Origin: Gammaproteobacteria bacterium
Lineage (GTDB): Bacteria > Gemmatimonadota > Gemmatimonadetes > Longimicrobiales > Gaopeijiaceae
DNA: 19,562 nt
NCBI GenBank assembly: GCA_009843625.1
Contig: VYDD01000494.1
Span: 1-19,562, forward strand
Direction: 5' to 3'
Every line of letters starts with the position of its first letter. Within the stretch, counting starts at the first letter, position 1. Made by a program: the position numbers and the translations under genes. The notes beneath the pieces were generated by a model. That model saw only the letters and a list, made by a program, of their open reading frames with translations, made no database searches and was not told the origin of the DNA. Shown one piece after another: positions 18,679-19,562 of the stretch.

Positions 18679-19535
18679 GGCGCCCTCGCCTTCTTCGGGC
18701 GCGATCCTCCATTCCGGGACCCGAGACGGACCATCGCCGCCGCCGCCGCCGCGATCAGCAGGAGGCTGATGACCTGCGCGATGGTCAGGCTGCCCAGGAA
18801 GCGGTCGTCCTTGGCGCGCACGAATTCGACCAGGAAGCGGGCCGCCGAGGCCAGCGCCAGCCACAGCGCAAACACCCAGCCGGGAGGATGCGCGCCGTGC
18901 CGCAGACGCCAGACGATCGCGAAGATCGCCAGCGCCATGGCGATCTCGTACAACTGCGTGGGATGTACCGGCACGATCTGTCCGTAGGCTTCCACCAGAG
19001 CCGGATCCGTTTCGATCCCGAAGCGGGCCAGGTTGTCCACCGAACTGGGGGGCGAACCCTGCGGAAAGCGGATTCCCACCCACGAGGCCGTCGGGCGGCC
19101 GTAGTCGTCCCCGACCAGGAAGCACCCGAGTCGCCCCACGGCGTACGCCATCGCCATCGACGGGGCGGTCAGGTCGAGGGTCTGGCGCACGGGCAGGCCG
19201 AGCCGCTTCATCTGGTACAGTACCGCCGCGGTTCCGCCGAGGAAGCCCCCGTACCACACCAGCCCGCCGCGCGCAAACAGGAAGCGCGGATTCTCGACGA
19301 GCCTGGGGAAGTTGAGAAACACGTAGTACAGCTTGGCTCCGATGATTCCCCCGATCACCGCGGCGAACACGAGGTCCCAGGCGCGGTCGGGATGGATGCC
19401 GGTCTCGCTCATCCGTGCGCGCAGCAGGTAGCCGGCCGCCAGAAAGGCCAGGAAGAGCATGACTCCGAAGGAGGTTACCGGATCTCCGCCGAGCACGGGC
19501 ACCCATTCGGGAAAGCGTAAGAGGATTGGATACAC
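18675..19535 (-). CDS. lgt: Prolipoprotein diacylglyceryl transferase
   Basis: An inner-membrane enzyme that moves a diacylglyceryl group from phosphatidylglycerol to the lipobox Cys of prolipoproteins. It has 286 residues and about seven membrane helices. Signature regions are GLVWYGGFLGG (91-101), GRLGCFLVGDDYGR (134-147) containing the essential Arg135, VHPTQLYE (190-197) and FLVEFVRAKDD (234-244). Compared with the E. coli enzyme, the HGG position is YGG and the GNF position is GCF; both variants are common outside Proteobacteria as far as I recall. The start is GTG: an in-frame TGA lies at 19551-19553, and no ATG or GTG falls between. No good ribosome binding site is visible, so coupling to an upstream gene outside the window is possible. 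It heads the visible part of the five-gene operon. The tail (about 268-286) is basic. Confidence 0.95.
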   Translation of the reverse strand: MYPILLRFPEWVPVLGGDPVTSFGVMLFLAFLAAGYLLRARMSETGIHPDRAWDLVFAAVIGGIIGAKLYYVFLNFPRLVENPRFLFARGGLVWYGGFLGGTAAVLYQMKRLGLPVRQTLDLTAPSMAMAYAVGRLGCFLVGDDYGRPTASWVGIRFPQGSPPSSVDNLARFGIETDPALVEAYGQIVPVHPTQLYEIAMALAIFAIVWRLRHGAHPPGWVFALWLALASAARFLVEFVRAKDDRFLGSLTIAQVISLLLIAAAAAAMVRLGSRNGGSRPKKARAP

Positions 19536-19562
19536 GGGTAGCCAGGGGGTTCAGGTTGGGGT

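Overview
The window is dense, GC-rich bacterial chromosome with no RNA genes, mobile elements or CRISPR visible. It encodes outer-membrane machinery (an Omp85/TamA-type protein followed by TamB, and Lgt), so the host is diderm. Protein style (Gly/Arg/Pro/Asp-rich, a YbjN-like/PspA pair, and secreted proteins of a kind I associate with Gemmatimonadota and Acidobacteriota) suggests an uncultured Gemmatimonadota-like organism. That placement is inference from gene style, not from a marker.

Layout. (1) 77-1327 (+): transcription terminator Rho, TTG start. (2) 1352-4228 (-): a cassette of three exported proteins: a monoheme cytochrome c fused to a PHM/DBH-type copper monooxygenase domain, a two-domain beta-rich secreted protein of unknown function, and a periplasmic MORN-repeat protein. 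The last two genes overlap by ATGA. Just upstream, on the same strand, is a purine-type phosphoribosyltransferase (4292-4831). (3) 4832-5031: divergent intergenic region. (4) 5032-5804 (+): two small unrecognised cytosolic proteins. (5) 5818-7958 (-): a tight three-gene operon, YbjN-like protein - PspA - D-amino acid transaminase. (6) 8146-19535 (-): a five-gene operon lgt - metallophosphoesterase - tamA-like - tamB - uvrA in which every junction is an overlapping stop/start (GTGA, GTGA, TGATG, ATGA).

How the genes fit together. The right-hand 11 kb is an envelope-biogenesis operon: lipoprotein diacylglyceryl transfer, then an outer-membrane Omp85 barrel with its TamB bridge. Nucleotide-excision-repair UvrA is translationally coupled at its end, and a metallophosphoesterase of unknown substrate is built in. 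The PspA operon is a membrane-stress module that also carries a D-amino acid enzyme, plausibly linked to peptidoglycan supply. The left-hand secreted cassette looks like a periplasmic copper/heme redox module and is the least explained part of the window.

Gene coordinates include the stop codon. All starts are chosen by reading, not by computation; residue numbers refer to the chosen starts.
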